NCBI GenBank assembly: GCA_005774545.1
Contig: VAUL01000002.1
Coordinates: forward strand, 146,256 to 210,255
Source of the DNA: Deltaproteobacteria bacterium
GTDB taxonomy: Bacteria; Desulfobacterota; Desulfuromonadia; Desulfuromonadales; BM103
Reading direction: 5' to 3'
DNA length: 64,000 nt
Both the position numbers and the translations under genes were made by a program. Shown here piece by piece: positions 1 to 12,355 of this stretch; position 1 is the stretch's first letter; each line of letters begins with the position of its first letter. The notes under the pieces are model-generated. The model made no database searches. It had not been told where the DNA came from and worked only from the letters and a program-made list of their open reading frames with translations.

Positions 1-588
1 GAACGGTTCCCCTCTGGCATCAGCCCATTCATCGCGCAGTCGGGCCAGGGTGACCAGGAACGTGGCGCTGCCGAGCGGGACGCACAGGTAGAATATCCAG
101 CGCCAGCCCAACGCCGTAACCAGCAGCCCGCCGAGAAACGGGCCGCAGGAGATCCCCGCATAGACGCTGGCGATGGCGATCCCCAACGCCCTGCCGCGTT
201 CCTCCGGGGGGAAGACCGAGGCCACCATGGCAAGTGTGGTGGCCATGACCATGGCGCCGCCCATCCCCTGCAGGAAACGCAGGACCAGCAGCGATTCGAT
301 CGACCAGGCCTGTGAGATCATCCCGCCGGCCAGGGTAAACAGGACGATGCCGTACTGAAAGACCCGGCGCCGCCCGTAAATGTCGCCGAGTCGCCCCATC
401 GCCAGCAGGAAGATCGAAGCCGACAGCACGTAGGTCGTCTCGATCAACCCCAACTGCAGGGCGGTGGCGGAAAACTCCCGGCCAATGGCGGGGAGCGCCA
501 CGCCGACAGCGGACATCATGAACGGCATCAGGAAGTGCGCGGAGCAGACGACCAGCAGCGTGGCGGAGCGGGAATCCCGGCAGGACAT
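1..588 (-). CDS. MFS drug/H+ antiporter, DHA2-like (partial, C-terminus outside window)
   Basis: Inner-membrane proton-driven efflux transporter of the major facilitator superfamily. The 196 codons in the window give the N-terminal half: a short cytoplasmic start, a first hydrophobic helix, then the loop 2-3 signature GRLGDIYGRRRV (MFS motif A), RFLQGMGGAMVMA, and a motif-C-like CGPFLGG that marks antiporters. The pattern of motif C together with GMGGAM resembles the 14-helix EmrB/QacA (DHA2) group, but 12-helix members cannot be excluded without the C-terminus. The start is the ATG whose complement is at 586-588. It lies 17 bases after the stop of the RRM gene, so the two are probably co-transcribed. 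The substrate cannot be told from this half. Confidence 0.85.
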   Translation of the reverse strand, partial: MSCRDSRSATLLVVCSAHFLMPFMMSAVGVALPAIGREFSATALQLGLIETTYVLSASIFLLAMGRLGDIYGRRRVFQYGIVLFTLAGGMISQAWSIESLLVLRFLQGMGGAMVMATTLAMVASVFPPEERGRALGIAIASVYAGISCGPFLGGLLVTALGWRWIFYLCVPLGSATFLVTLARLRDEWADARGEPF

Positions 589-605
589 GGAGGCTTGAAC
601 GAAAA

Positions 606-932
606 CTAACGGGACCGGTCGCTCCCGCTGCGGGGTGGGCGTCTGCCGGTCCGGGGGCTGCCGGTTCCCGGTCGGGGCTTGGGTTTCTGCGGACGGGCCG
701 CGACCACCTGGATGGTGCGGTTGATCAGCAGGGCGTCATCCAGGGTGACGATGGCGTCCCTGGCTTCGGCCTCCGTGGCCATCTTGACGAACGCGCAGCC
801 GGCAAACGCCCCGGTTTTGGCGTCCTTGACCATGTGGATGTAGGTTACCTTGCCGCACACCGCGAACAGTCTGCGCAGATCGTCCTCGGTGGCTTCCGGC
901 GAGATATTCTTGACGTAAAGGTCCTTGCTCAT
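606..932 (-). CDS. RRM-type RNA-binding protein
   Basis: Small single-domain RNA-binding protein of the bacterial Rbp/RRM family (108 residues). The RNA recognition motif fills residues 3-80: RNP2 is LYVKNI near the N-terminus and RNP1 is AGCAFVKMA around residues 45-53. A basic, Pro/Arg-rich tail follows (residues 82-108) and probably adds non-specific RNA affinity. In other bacteria such proteins are linked to cold response or RNA metabolism; the role here is inferred. The start lies inside an 18-base tandem duplication, so an identical ATG and Ser-Lys-Asp codons occur 18 bases upstream but run into a stop after five codons. The ATG at 930-932 is therefore the only usable one. Confidence 0.88.
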   Translation of the reverse strand: MSKDLYVKNISPEATEDDLRRLFAVCGKVTYIHMVKDAKTGAFAGCAFVKMATEAEARDAIVTLDDALLINRTIQVVAARPQKPKPRPGTGSPRTGRRPPRSGSDRSR

Positions 933-958
933 CTACTGGTCCTTGCTCATCTACTGGT
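923..958. repeat. 18-bp perfect tandem duplication at a gene junction
   Basis: Two identical 18-base units (923-940 and 941-958) sit back to back across the junction of the 48-residue basic protein gene and the RRM gene, both on the minus strand. Each unit carries the stop codon of the first gene plus the start codon and first three codons of the second. The duplication therefore makes a five-codon mini-ORF (Met-Ser-Lys-Asp-Gln) between the two genes. Confidence 0.9.
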
Positions 959-1097
959 CCTGCTCTTCGTCCGGCCGTTCTTCCTCTTCGGTGTCGGTAT
1001 GCCCGGCCAGTTTGCGTTGCCGTTTCTCTTCCTTTTTGGCCTGCCTGGCCAGTTCCTTCTGGCGCTTTTCGTAGGAATAGTTGATTTTTTTTGCCAT
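951..1097 (-). CDS. Small basic/acidic hypothetical protein (48 aa)
   Basis: A 48-codon gene encoding a highly charged protein that begins MAKKINYSYEKRQKEL, continues with a Lys/Arg-rich helix (KKEEKRQRK) and ends in an acidic tail (EEEERPDEEQDQ). Proteins of this shape next to RRM or CspA-type genes are common in Geobacter relatives, but I do not know a function. The stop TAG directly precedes the first ATG of the duplicated junction, so translation may couple to the RRM gene downstream. The frame is supported by charge pattern and tight packing, not by a family assignment. The other two frames here give long Arg/Pro-rich shadows. Confidence 0.65.
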   Translation of the reverse strand: MAKKINYSYEKRQKELARQAKKEEKRQRKLAGHTDTEEEERPDEEQDQ

Positions 1098-1182
1098 CGG
1101 CCGTCCTTGTCGGTTGGGTGTTGTCCACCTGCAACAGTACAGCTTTCACCGGTCGCGGCCAAGCAAAAGGATGCGCGTCGTC

Positions 1183-1220
1183 AAAAAAACCGGGGCCGGC
1201 ACTGGCGTCCGGCCCCGGTT
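1183..1220 (-). terminator. Rho-independent terminator of the ferritin-like gene
   Basis: A perfect 12-bp inverted repeat (1188-1199 with 1209-1220, 9-base loop) is followed on the minus strand by a run of seven U. It lies 23 bases past the stop of the ferritin-like gene and separates it from the 48-residue gene. Confidence 0.9.
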
Positions 1221-1242
1221 GCGTGCCTGGCGATGGCGGGGC

Positions 1243-1746
1243 TCATCCCTTGAAGGCCCGGGTCATCAGTTCGAAGTCTTCGAGCAGCGCCTGCAGGTCT
1301 TCCTCGTGTTCGACCTCCTGCTCGATGATGGTGAGGATGATGTTGTAGGTCACCGGATCCTTGTCGCGGGTCAGGTCGAGCAGTTTCTGGTAGGTGGTGA
1401 TGGCGCACTGCTCCCCCTTGATGTTCTGGATCAGCAGGGTCTTGACGAACGGGTCGTCGGGTGCGTCGTATCCGCAGTTGGTCAGTTTGAACCAGTCCTG
1501 CGGGTTGGTGACCGGAACGCCTCCCAACTGGATGATGCGGTTGGACAGGAGCAGCGAATGGTTCAACTCCTCGGTCGCGTGCAGTTCCAGTTCGCTGATC
1601 ACCGCCTCCTTCATCGGCCCTTTGCACACCTTTGCTCCAAGCCAGTACTGGTAGTAGGCCAGCCATTCGTCGGCAAAAGCCTTGCGCAGCAGTTCAACCA
1701 GTTCGTCGACGTTGAGCCCGACGATTTCGCGTCCCTTGCTTCCCAT
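1243..1746 (-). CDS. Ferritin-like di-iron protein (DPS-like/bacterioferritin-like)
   Basis: Cytoplasmic four-helix-bundle protein (167 residues) of the ferritin-like superfamily. Candidate iron ligands occur in the usual helix pattern: DEWLAYYQYW (residues about 26-35), ELELHATEELNH (about 53-64), KGEQ in helix 3 and EQEVEHEEDL in helix 4. A long segment with FVKTLLIQN joins helices 2 and 3. Relatives are annotated as ferritin-like, DPS-like or bacterioferritin and are thought to detoxify peroxide or store iron; which of these applies is not settled by sequence. It has its own promoter (1792-1819) and terminator, so it is a single-gene unit. An AGGAG ribosome site lies 7 bases before ATG 1746. 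Confidence 0.8.
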   Translation of the reverse strand: MGSKGREIVGLNVDELVELLRKAFADEWLAYYQYWLGAKVCKGPMKEAVISELELHATEELNHSLLLSNRIIQLGGVPVTNPQDWFKLTNCGYDAPDDPFVKTLLIQNIKGEQCAITTYQKLLDLTRDKDPVTYNIILTIIEQEVEHEEDLQALLEDFELMTRAFKG

Positions 1747-1791
1747 AAAACGCTCCTGATATCAAATGGTTGGTCTTGCCTGTCGATAAGG

Positions 1792-1819
1792 TAACTACCA
1801 CGCGGTGCGCGGTTGTCAA
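1792..1819 (-). promoter_or_regulatory. Predicted sigma-70 promoter of the ferritin-like gene
   Basis: On the minus strand a perfect TTGACA (complement of 1814-1819) is followed after 16 bases by TAGTTA (complement of 1792-1797). The expected start of transcription is about 40 bases before the ATG at 1746. Confidence 0.5.
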
Positions 1820-1909
1820 GTCGGGGTCGAAAGGACATGGTCAGCGGATGGGGCGATAGCTGACTGTCTTTGTGTTGTCAGTGTACTCATGTGTTGCTCA
1901 AATATCGTA

Positions 1910-1938
1910 TTGCAACCGTATTGGCTTTTTGCCATATT
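1910..1938 (+). promoter_or_regulatory. Predicted sigma-70 promoter of carB
   Basis: TTGCAA (1910-1915), a 17-base spacer and CATATT (1933-1938) lie in the AT-richer gap ahead of carB. The leader would be about 35 bases, ending in an AGGAG ribosome site. Confidence 0.5.
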
Positions 1939-1980
1939 TTCGGGCGTGTCTTCATTCCCAACAGAAAGACAGGAGCCGCC

Positions 1981-5187
<3,207 letters not shown>

Positions 5188-5240
5188 TGACAGTTGATTA
5201 CGGCGGGCAGCCGTTCACTTTCCCTTAAGGAGCCGTAGGT

Positions 5241-5477
5241 ATGTCAGTGTTCGACCAGCTTGGGCAGGTGGCAATGCAGGCGCAGGAGAAGGGGCTTATT
5301 TCCAGGCAGGTGGCCGAGCGGATTTGCCGCATCGGTGCCGACCGGCTGCACTACAAACATCTCGGGCTCGAACTGCACGGGCTGATGGCGCAACTGGTGC
5401 CGGCCGGCGGCAAGCTGCCGGCTTCCTCCATCGAAGCGCTCGTCGAGCAGATCGAAGAGAAGCACCGGCGGATCTGA
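5241..5477 (+). CDS. Small hypothetical protein (78 aa)
   Basis: A 78-residue soluble, mostly helical protein beginning MSVFDQLGQVAMQAQEKG. I do not recognise a family. An AAGGAG ribosome site 8 bases before the ATG, codon use like the neighbours and a downstream hairpin support a real gene. It lies between carB and the Kdo genes and could be co-transcribed with carB. There are no cysteines beyond one, no transmembrane segment and no signal peptide. Function unknown. Confidence 0.65.
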   Translation: MSVFDQLGQVAMQAQEKGLISRQVAERICRIGADRLHYKHLGLELHGLMAQLVPAGGKLPASSIEALVEQIEEKHRRI

Positions 5478-5493
5478 CCGTTCGTTTGGAAAT

Positions 5494-5520
5494 GGCGGCG
5501 AGGCAGCAGGCCTCGCCGCC
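5494..5520 (+). terminator. Strong hairpin after the 78-aa gene (possible terminator)
   Basis: A perfect 11-bp inverted repeat (5494-5504 with 5510-5520, five-base loop) directly precedes the predicted kdsB promoter. There is no long U run, so it may be a weak or Rho-assisted terminator. Confidence 0.45.
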
Positions 5521-5549
5521 TTGACACTCTCCGGCGTTTCCCCTACCTT
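5521..5549 (+). promoter_or_regulatory. Predicted sigma-70 promoter of the kdsB operon
   Basis: A perfect TTGACA (5521-5526), 17-base spacer and TACCTT (5544-5549) lie directly after the hairpin and 34 bases before the kdsB start. Confidence 0.5.
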
Positions 5550-5582
5550 GACGCGCAGTTCCTCCGGAAGGGAGCAAGTTCC

Positions 5583-6335
5583 ATGCGCGTCACCGCCGTC
5601 ATCCCCGCCCGCTACGCCTCGACCCGGTTCCCCGGCAAGCCGCTGGCCGATCTGAACGGCAAGCCGATGATCCAGTGGGTCTGCGAGGGGACGGCGCGCT
5701 GCGCCCTGGTCGATAAAGTCCTGGTTGCGACCGACGATGCGCGCATCGCCGAAGCGGTGGCCGCCTTCGGCGGCACGGCGGTGATGACCCGCGCCGATCA
5801 TCCGACCGGCACGGACCGGCTCGCCGAAGTGGCGGCCGGTCTCGACAGCGAGCTGATCGTCAACGTGCAGGGGGACGAGCCGCTCATCGACCCGAAGATG
5901 ATCGAGGCGGCGGTGAAGCCGCTGCTGACCGATCCGTCGATCCCGATGGGCACCCTGAAGACCCCCCTGACGTCTCTCGAGGAGTTCCGCAATCCCAACG
6001 TGGTCAAGGTGGTCACCGACCGCAGGGGGTTCGCCCTCTACTTCTCCCGAGCACCGATCCCGTACCCGCGCGATTTCAGCGACCGGCTGGAGAGCCGCTG
6101 GCGGGAGCTGGCCACCGCCAAGCATGTCGGCCTCTACGTTTATCGCCGCGACTTCCTGCTGGGCTTCCCCGGACTGGCGCCGACGCCTCTGGAGGAGCAG
6201 GAGAAGCTTGAGCAGCTGCGCGCTCTGGAGCACGGCCACCGGATTTTCGTTGCCGAAACGGCCATGGGGGTGCAGGGGGTGGATACGCCGGAGGATCTGG
6301 ACAGGGTGCGCGCCTTGCTGCCGGCCTCCCGCTGA
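5583..6335 (+). CDS. kdsB: 3-deoxy-manno-octulosonate cytidylyltransferase (CMP-Kdo synthetase)
   Basis: Activates Kdo with CTP to CMP-Kdo, the donor for the inner core of lipopolysaccharide; cytoplasmic. The 250 residues match family length. The nucleotidyltransferase signature [15 protein letters not shown] is at residues 6-20, LVATDDARI around 48, and the acceptor/metal region [10 protein letters not shown] near residue 100. A GGAAGGGAG ribosome site precedes ATG 5583. It opens a Kdo and LPS gene run, and pyrG, which supplies its CTP, follows directly. Confidence 0.97.
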   Translation: MRVTAVIPARYASTRFPGKPLADLNGKPMIQWVCEGTARCALVDKVLVATDDARIAEAVAAFGGTAVMTRADHPTGTDRLAEVAAGLDSELIVNVQGDEPLIDPKMIEAAVKPLLTDPSIPMGTLKTPLTSLEEFRNPNVVKVVTDRRGFALYFSRAPIPYPRDFSDRLESRWRELATAKHVGLYVYRRDFLLGFPGLAPTPLEEQEKLEQLRALEHGHRIFVAETAMGVQGVDTPEDLDRVRALLPASR

Positions 6336-6492
6336 GCGGTCCGGTGCGACGGGGTCGGGCACAGCCGAAAATGCCCGGTGCGGGGCAGGTTCCGGAGGAT
6401 GCCGCGAACGTTCGCCGCACCGAATCGTCACCGGCCCGTCTCTGAAAAAAGGTTTTCAATCAGGCTCCGGAGGTGTACAATCCGGAGCTTGA

Positions 6493-8124
<1,632 letters not shown>

Positions 8125-8127
8125 GCC

Positions 8128-8961
8128 ATGGTCCGCGAAGTCCGCGTCGGCGACGCGATCTTCGGTGGCGGCCGGCCGCTGGTGCTGATCGCCGGGCCGT
8201 GCGTCATCGAGACCCTCGACCACACCCTGCGCACCGCCGAGGCCCTCAAGGGCATTGCCGCTCGGCTGGGAGTCGGCCTGGTCTTCAAGGCCTCCTTTGA
8301 TAAGGCCAACCGCACCTCGGTGACCTCCTTCCGCGGCCCGGGGCTCGACGCCGGGCTGGAAATCCTCGCCCGGGTGAAGAGCGAATGCGGCCTGCCGGTG
8401 CTCTCCGACGTTCACGACCTCAGCCAGATCGCACCGGCCGCCGAGGTGCTCGACGTCCTGCAGATCCCGGCCTTCCTCTCCCGGCAGACCGATCTGCTGG
8501 CTGCCGCCGGAGCCACCGGCAGGGTGGTTAACGTCAAGAAGGGGCAGTTCCTCGCTCCGTGGGATATGAAGAACGCCGTCGGCAAGCTGGAGTCGGTCGG
8601 CAACCGCAATATCCTGCTCACCGAGCGCGGTGCCTCCTTCGGTTACAATAACCTGGTGGTCGACATGCGCTCCCTGCCGATCATGCGCGAGACCGGCTGC
8701 CCGGTGATCTTCGACGCCACCCACTCGGTGCAACTGCCGGGCGGCGCGGGCACCGCTTCCGCGGGTCAGCGCCAGTTTGTCGGCGCCCTCTCGCGGGCGG
8801 CCGCGGGTGCCGGCATCGACGGCCTCTTCTGGGAAGTGCACGAGGATCCCGACCGGGCGCTGTGCGACGGCCCCAACAGCCTGCCGCTCGATCAGGTCGA
8901 GGCGCAGTTGCGGCGGGTCCTCGCCATCGACGCCATTGCCAAGGAGCAGATGCAGCCGTGA
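8128..8961 (+). CDS. kdsA: 3-deoxy-8-phosphooctulonate (Kdo-8-P) synthase
   Basis: Condenses arabinose 5-phosphate with phosphoenolpyruvate to Kdo-8-phosphate. It is a 277-residue TIM barrel of the DAHP synthase I/KdsA family. Seen in sequence: [11 protein letters not shown] near residue 18, [11 protein letters not shown] around 55 (substrate phosphate contacts) and [13 protein letters not shown] at about 194-206. The start is three bases after pyrG, and its stop overlaps the GTG start of kdsD, so translation is probably coupled. Confidence 0.97.
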   Translation: MVREVRVGDAIFGGGRPLVLIAGPCVIETLDHTLRTAEALKGIAARLGVGLVFKASFDKANRTSVTSFRGPGLDAGLEILARVKSECGLPVLSDVHDLSQIAPAAEVLDVLQIPAFLSRQTDLLAAAGATGRVVNVKKGQFLAPWDMKNAVGKLESVGNRNILLTERGASFGYNNLVVDMRSLPIMRETGCPVIFDATHSVQLPGGAGTASAGQRQFVGALSRAAAGAGIDGLFWEVHEDPDRALCDGPNSLPLDQVEAQLRRVLAIDAIAKEQMQP

Positions 8962-9929
8962 CCGACATCCTGGAAGCAGCGCGCAAGGTTCTGCGCATCG
9001 AGGCCGAGGCGGTCCAGGCTCTGAACGATCGCATCAACGGCGAATTCGTGCGGGCGGTGGAGATGATCCTGGCCTGCAGCGGCCGGGTGGTGGTCACCGG
9101 CATGGGCAAGTCCGGCCTGATCTGCCAGAAGATCGCGGCGACCATGGCCTCCACCGGCACGCCGGCACTTTTCCTCCATCCGGCGGAAGGGGTTCACGGC
9201 GACCTCGGCATGGTAGCCAAGGGGGACGTGGTCATCGCCGTCTCCAACTCCGGCGAAACCGAAGAGCTGACCCGCATCCTGCCGGTGATCAAGCGCATGG
9301 GGCTGCCGCTGATCGCCATGGCCGGCAAGCCCGAGAGCACCCTGGCCCGCGCCGGCGACGTTTTCCTCGACATCTCGGTGAAGGAGGAGGCCTGCCCGCT
9401 GCAACTGGCGCCGACCGCCAGCACCACGGCGACCCTGGCGATGGGCGATGCCCTGGCCGTGGCCCTGTTGCTGGAGCGTGGTTTCCGCGAGGAGGATTTC
9501 GCCCTCTATCATCCCGGCGGCGCCCTCGGCAAGCGCCTGCTGCTGCGGGTCGAGGATCTGATGCACACTGAAGCGGCGATCCCGCTGGTGACGCCGCAGA
9601 CGGCCCTTAAAGACGCTCTTTACGAAATCACCAGCAAGAAACTCGGGTTGACCGGGGTGGTCGGGCAGGATGGCGAACTGGTCGGCGTCTTTACCGATGG
9701 CGATTTGCGCCGCACCATCGAAAAGGGGGTCGAACTCCTGCACCGGCCGATCAGCGAGTTCATGAACCGCCAGCCGAAGCGGATTCTGCGAACCCACCTG
9801 GCGGTCAAGGCGCTGCAGCGCATGGAGGAACATGCGATCACCTCGTTGTTCGTCTTTAACAGTGAGGAGGATCGCGTCCCCGTCGGGGTGATTCATCTGC
9901 ACGACCTGCTGCGGGCGGGGGTGGTGTGA
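8958..9929 (+). CDS. kdsD: Arabinose-5-phosphate isomerase (KpsF/GutQ family)
   Basis: Interconverts ribulose 5-phosphate and arabinose 5-phosphate, the first step to Kdo. The 323 residues hold an N-terminal SIS sugar-isomerase domain (about 30-165; [34 protein letters not shown]) and two CBS domains (about 205-323) that may sense nucleotides. The GTG start at 8958 overlaps the kdsA stop in a GTGA arrangement and agrees with family length. A longer open frame upstream overlaps kdsA and is not credible. Confidence 0.95.
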   Translation: MTDILEAARKVLRIEAEAVQALNDRINGEFVRAVEMILACSGRVVVTGMGKSGLICQKIAATMASTGTPALFLHPAEGVHGDLGMVAKGDVVIAVSNSGETEELTRILPVIKRMGLPLIAMAGKPESTLARAGDVFLDISVKEEACPLQLAPTASTTATLAMGDALAVALLLERGFREEDFALYHPGGALGKRLLLRVEDLMHTEAAIPLVTPQTALKDALYEITSKKLGLTGVVGQDGELVGVFTDGDLRRTIEKGVELLHRPISEFMNRQPKRILRTHLAVKALQRMEEHAITSLFVFNSEEDRVPVGVIHLHDLLRAGVV

Positions 9930-10453
9930 TGCGCGAGCGCCTGGAGAAGATTCGCCTGCTGCTGCTGGATGTCGACGGGGTCATGACCGACGGCCGGATC
10001 ATCTACGATGACCGCGGCGGGGAGACCAAGGCCTTCGATGTCAAGGACGGCCACGGCATCAAGCTGCTGCAGCGTGCGGGGATCCGGGTCGGCATCATCA
10101 CCGGCCGGCAGTCGGCGGTGGTCGACCGCCGTGCTCAGGAGCTCGGCATCGAACTGGTTTACCAGGGGGCCAAGGACAAGCTGGTGCCGTTCCTGGAGAT
10201 CCTCCAGAAAACCGGGCTGGGTGTCGAGCAGATCGCCTACATGGGCGATGACCTCCCCGACCTGCCGATTTTGCGCCGGGTCGGCTTCGCGGTGACGGTG
10301 GCCGACGCCCTTGACGACGTCAGGCCGCATGTCCACTACGTGACGCAACGCCCCGGCGGGCGCGGGGCAGTGCGCGAGGTCTGCGACCTGCTGCTGAAGG
10401 AAGGCGGGCGCTGGGACAGTGTCTCCGGTCGGTATTTCTCCGAGCCCCACTGA
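9929..10453 (+). CDS. kdsC: Kdo-8-phosphate phosphatase
   Basis: Removes phosphate from Kdo-8-phosphate; a HAD-superfamily C0 phosphatase of 174 residues that forms tetramers in characterised members. The catalytic motif LLLDVDGVMTDG lies near the N-terminus (DxDG with Asp nucleophile), the Thr/Ser motif II is IITGRQS, and motif III is YMGDDLPDLP. The stop of kdsD and the ATG at 9929 share one base. A GTG three bases earlier is a possible alternative start. It completes the Kdo set kdsB, kdsA, kdsD, kdsC in this run. Confidence 0.95.
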   Translation: MRERLEKIRLLLLDVDGVMTDGRIIYDDRGGETKAFDVKDGHGIKLLQRAGIRVGIITGRQSAVVDRRAQELGIELVYQGAKDKLVPFLEILQKTGLGVEQIAYMGDDLPDLPILRRVGFAVTVADALDDVRPHVHYVTQRPGGRGAVREVCDLLLKEGGRWDSVSGRYFSEPH

Positions 10454-10492
10454 TGCCCCTTTCAATTCCCATGCCAAAAAGCAACAAGCTTC

Positions 10493-10522
10493 TTTACACC
10501 TGTCAGCCCGAAGTGTTATAGT
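10493..10522 (+). promoter_or_regulatory. Predicted sigma-70 promoter directly before lptC
   Basis: TTTACA (10493-10498), 18-base spacer and TATAGT (10517-10522). Transcription would start near 10529-10530, only about 2-6 bases before the GTG (10532) and ATG (10535) start codons, so the message would be nearly leaderless. Confidence 0.6.
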
Positions 10523-10534
10523 CTTCCCCAAGTG

Positions 10535-11119
10535 ATGAACCTGTTCCGACCACGCAACCTGCTGCTGCTTCTGGCACTGCTTCTGGCCGGCGTCCTGGTG
10601 GCCGTGGTGCTGATGCGCTACCGGCCGCACAGCGCTGTCGAGGAAGTGGCCAGGGTTCTGCCGAGCGGCATCGACATGGCTTTGCAGGACATCAACTACA
10701 CGCATACCGAGGGCGGGGTGACCCGCTGGCGGCTGGTGGCCAAGCAGGTCGAACATCAGGCCGCCGAGAAATTTACCTCTCTCGGCGACCTGCAGGTCAC
10801 GTTCTACGACGTCAAAGGGGTTGAGCAGGGGACGCTCAAGGCGCGCAAAGGGCGGGTCAACGCGGATTTCTCGGTCGTCGAGGTGAGTGACTCGGTCGAA
10901 TTCACCAGCGTCAGAGGCTATACCCTGACGACGGACTACCTGACCTACCGGCAGGAGGATCGCACCATCCGTACCGATGCCCCGGTCCGGCTGGTTTCCG
11001 CGAAGGTCAGGCTCGACGGCGTCGGCATGTCGCTGGGGCTTGGAACGCGAAGCTTGCGGATCGCCTCGCGGGTCCGCGCTGTCGTGAACCCCGATCATAC
11101 CACGAAGGGATCGCTATGA
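10535..11119 (+). CDS. lptC: LPS export component LptC
   Basis: Bitopic inner-membrane protein that receives LPS from LptB2FG and passes it to LptA. The 194 residues start with one transmembrane helix (residues about 8-28, very Leu/Val-rich) followed by a periplasmic beta-jellyroll (OstA/LptC fold) with YTHTEGGVTRWRLVAKQVEH. No Shine-Dalgarno sequence precedes the start, and a promoter -10 box ends 12 bases upstream, suggesting leaderless initiation at GTG 10532 or ATG 10535. The stop overlaps the lptA ATG (CTATGA), so the two are coupled. Confidence 0.9.
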   Translation: MNLFRPRNLLLLLALLLAGVLVAVVLMRYRPHSAVEEVARVLPSGIDMALQDINYTHTEGGVTRWRLVAKQVEHQAAEKFTSLGDLQVTFYDVKGVEQGTLKARKGRVNADFSVVEVSDSVEFTSVRGYTLTTDYLTYRQEDRTIRTDAPVRLVSAKVRLDGVGMSLGLGTRSLRIASRVRAVVNPDHTTKGSL

Positions 11120-11619
11120 AACGCTGCTGGATCCTCTGCGCGGCACTGGTTCTCCTGGTTGGAACGGCCATCGCTGCGCCGCTCTCCAGAACCGCCAGCA
11201 AGGAGCCCGTCGAGATCACGGCCGACCGCCTGGAAGCCGACGATGTGGCCAAGTCGCTGGTCTTCATCGGCAATGCGGTGGCGAAACAGGGGGATGTGAC
11301 CATCAACAGCGACCGCCTGACGATCTACTATGCCGGCCAGGGGAGCGCGGCCCAGGGCGGTGACATCGACCGGATCGTGGCGGACGGCTCCGTGCGCATC
11401 GTCCAGGGGTCCCGCCTGGCGACCGCCGGCCGGGCCGTCTACTTCCGCGGCGAGGACCGCATGGTCCTGACCGGTTCGCCAAAGGTCACCGAAGGTTCGA
11501 ACTCGGTGCAGGGGAACGAGATCATCCTCTATCTCAAGGAGAACCGCAGCGTCGTCATGGGCGGCCAGAGCGGCCGGGTCAACGCGGTGTTCCAGCCGAA
11601 AAAGGGGACGGGACGTTGA
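11116..11619 (+). CDS. lptA: Periplasmic LPS transport protein LptA
   Basis: Periplasmic bridge protein whose subunits polymerise by beta-jellyroll edges to carry LPS to the outer membrane. A cleavable signal peptide is visible (residues 1-21, ending AIA before APLS). The OstA domain follows with [20 protein letters not shown] and [15 protein letters not shown]. Length is 167 residues, within the family range. It overlaps lptC upstream and lptB downstream, giving the conserved lptC-lptA-lptB order. Confidence 0.95.
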   Translation: MKRCWILCAALVLLVGTAIAAPLSRTASKEPVEITADRLEADDVAKSLVFIGNAVAKQGDVTINSDRLTIYYAGQGSAAQGGDIDRIVADGSVRIVQGSRLATAGRAVYFRGEDRMVLTGSPKVTEGSNSVQGNEIILYLKENRSVVMGGQSGRVNAVFQPKKGTGR

Positions 11620-12341
11620 TCCACCGCCTTGCGGCCAGAGGTTTGTGCAAAACCTATCAGCGCCGGCAGGTGGTGGCCCGGGTCGATCTCGACGTCGCCT
11701 CCGGCGAGGTGGTCGGTCTGCTCGGGCCGAACGGTGCCGGCAAGACGACCTCGTTCTACATGGTGGTCGGCCTGGTGCGACCCGACGCCGGCCGGGTGAT
11801 GCTTGACGATCAGGATCTGACCGAGGTGCCGATGCACCGCCGGGCGCGCCTGGGGATCTCCTACCTGGCGCAGGAACCGTCGGTGTTTCGCAAACTGACC
11901 GTCGAGGAAAACCTGCTGGCGATCCTTGAAACGGTCGAGAAGGACGCTGCCGCCCGCCTTAGGCGCAAGGATCGCCTGCTCGAGGAGTTCCGCCTGCAGC
12001 AGGTGGCGAGGAGCTACGGTTACGCCCTGTCGGGGGGGGAGCGCCGGCGCATCGAGATTGCCCGGGCCCTGGTGCTGGAACCACGGTTCATCCTCCTCGA
12101 CGAGCCGTTCGCCGGGATCGATCCGCTGGCGGTGCTCGACATCCAGGAGATCATCTCGCAGCTCAAGCAGCAGGGGATCGGCGTGCTGATTTCCGATCAC
12201 AATGTGCGCGAAACCCTCACGGTCTGCGATCGCGCCTATATCCTCAGCGAGGGGCGCATCCTCGAAGAGGGCTCCCCGTCGGCCATCGCCCACAGCCCCC
12301 GGGCCAAGGCGATCTATCTCGGCGAGAAGTTCCGCCTCTAG
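11616..12341 (+). CDS. lptB: LPS export ABC transporter ATPase LptB
   Basis: ATPase that powers LPS extraction from the inner membrane with LptF and LptG (encoded at 26506-28798). The 241 residues carry Walker [11 protein letters not shown]-loop [11 protein letters not shown], signature [15 protein letters not shown], Walker [13 protein letters not shown] and the His switch SDHNVRET. The only plausible start giving the family N-terminus is TTG 11616, which overlaps the lptA stop as TTGA behind a GGGACGGGA site. UUG starts in the same overlap form recur at rseP and tsaB in this window. Confidence 0.95.
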   Translation: MIHRLAARGLCKTYQRRQVVARVDLDVASGEVVGLLGPNGAGKTTSFYMVVGLVRPDAGRVMLDDQDLTEVPMHRRARLGISYLAQEPSVFRKLTVEENLLAILETVEKDAAARLRRKDRLLEEFRLQQVARSYGYALSGGERRRIEIARALVLEPRFILLDEPFAGIDPLAVLDIQEIISQLKQQGIGVLISDHNVRETLTVCDRAYILSEGRILEEGSPSAIAHSPRAKAIYLGEKFRL

Positions 12342-12355
12342 CCCGCTCGACTGCC

